This document shows, piece by piece, positions 6,275 through 6,635 of a stretch of DNA of 6,635 nucleotides. The notes beneath the pieces were generated by a model. The model made no database searches and had not been told where the DNA came from. It saw nothing but the letters and a program-made list of their open reading frames with translations. The DNA comes from GCA-2748575 sp033722575 (GTDB lineage Bacteria > Pseudomonadota > Gammaproteobacteria > Pseudomonadales > Ketobacteraceae). A program made the translations under genes and the position numbers. The stretch covers positions 1 to 6,635 of the forward strand of contig JAWVYU010000297.1 in NCBI GenBank assembly GCA_033722575.1, in the 5' to 3' direction. Numbering within the stretch: position 1 is the stretch's first letter; each line of letters starts with the position of its first letter.

Positions 6275-6297
6275 CGTGGTGACATAAAAATATCGAT

Positions 6298-6303
6298 AAG
6301 GAG
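6298..6303 (+). promoter_or_regulatory. Ribosome binding site for the ihfB TTG start
   Basis: AAGGAG lies seven bases before the TTG at 6311. Together with the match to the E. coli IHF beta N-terminus beginning at that codon, it decides the start; the frame is open upstream to 6116 but without protein similarity. Confidence 0.8.
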
Positions 6304-6310
6304 CCCGGCT

Positions 6311-6622
6311 TTGACTAAGTCAGAATTAATAGAGCGCGTTGCGCAGAAACAATCGCAGTTATCGCAGAAAGATGTGGAGCTGGCGATTAAAACCATGATT
6401 GAAGAAATGTCGCAAACGCTGGCAACGGGCGGCCGGATTGAAATCCGCGGGTTTGGCAGTTTTTCCCTGCACTACCGTTCACCGCGCATTGGCAGAAATC
6501 CCAAAACCGGTGAATCCGTGGATCTTAACGGTAAGTATGTTCCTCACTTCAAACCCGGCAAGGAACTGCGGGACCGCGTAAACGACGACGGTTCCATGCA
6601 AAGTCAGCAGCGCGCAGGCTAA
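6311..6622 (+). CDS. ihfB: Integration host factor subunit beta (IhfB)
   Basis: IhfB pairs with IhfA to form IHF, a nucleoid protein that binds specific sites and bends DNA sharply, acting in transcription, recombination and replication. The product is 103 residues from a TTG start supported by AAGGAG. It begins TKSELIERV, as E. coli IHF beta does, and shares long identical blocks: RIEIRGFGSFSLHYR (42-56), GRNPKTG (61-67) and GKYVPHFKPGKELRDR (74-89). Functional residues are conserved: Glu44 and Arg46 for site recognition, and Pro64, which wedges into the DNA at the bend. The tail after LRDRV is about nine residues longer than the usual 94-residue protein and is polar (NDDGSMQSQQRAG). In E. 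coli this gene follows rpsA; here a divergent rhomboid gene is upstream. The window ends 13 bases past the stop, so any downstream partner is unseen. Confidence 0.95.
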   Translation: MTKSELIERVAQKQSQLSQKDVELAIKTMIEEMSQTLATGGRIEIRGFGSFSLHYRSPRIGRNPKTGESVDLNGKYVPHFKPGKELRDRVNDDGSMQSQQRAG

Positions 6623-6635
6623 CCACAGACATCTC

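Noticed and set aside
6116..6310. Upstream extension of the ihfB frame
   Set aside because: The extra 65 codons show no IHF/HU similarity, cover the A/T-rich promoter-like region, and the TTG at 6311 has its own ribosome site.

Overview
The window looks like the chromosome of a gammaproteobacterium, probably free-living or marine, though the genus cannot be read from it. The evidence is the divergent ybbAP/tesA arrangement known from E. coli and its relatives, and an IHF beta subunit nearly identical to the enteric protein through its core. Base composition and coding style look even throughout. I see no insertion sequence, integrase, tRNA, rRNA, CRISPR array or other sign of recent transfer. 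This is an ordinary core-genome stretch with a few details worth a second look.

Layout from left to right. Positions 1-1627 (minus) hold the first 542 residues of a YbbP-type ABC permease that runs off the left edge. It overlaps by four bases (ATGA) with the ATPase gene ybbA (1624-2328, minus). A 151-bp divergent promoter region (2329-2479), rich in inverted repeats, separates these from tesA (2480-3166, plus), an exported SGNH esterase/lysophospholipase. A hairpin that contains the tesA stop codon ends this unit. It sits between tesA and a convergent acyl-CoA dehydrogenase gene (3208-4464, minus). After a 135-bp gap comes a rhomboid intramembrane protease gene (4600-6042, minus) with a large extra loop and a soluble C-terminal domain. 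A 268-bp divergent intergenic region follows, with short repeats and palindromes, and then ihfB (6311-6622, plus), which starts with TTG.

How the genes work together. YbbA, YbbP and TesA form a recognised unit: an ATPase, a large FtsX/MacB-type permease with periplasmic domains, and a periplasmic lipid esterase, thought to act on lipids or hydrophobic compounds at the inner membrane. The acyl-CoA dehydrogenase belongs to fatty-acid or related acyl-CoA oxidation. Its link to TesA is only proximity and a general lipid theme. The rhomboid and ihfB genes are divergent, could share control in the region between them, and have no obvious functional tie.

I found no convincing new multi-gene system. 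The best leads are the dehydrogenase's apparently relocated catalytic glutamate, the unusual rhomboid architecture, the nested inverted repeats between ybbA and tesA, and the absence of rpsA upstream of ihfB.
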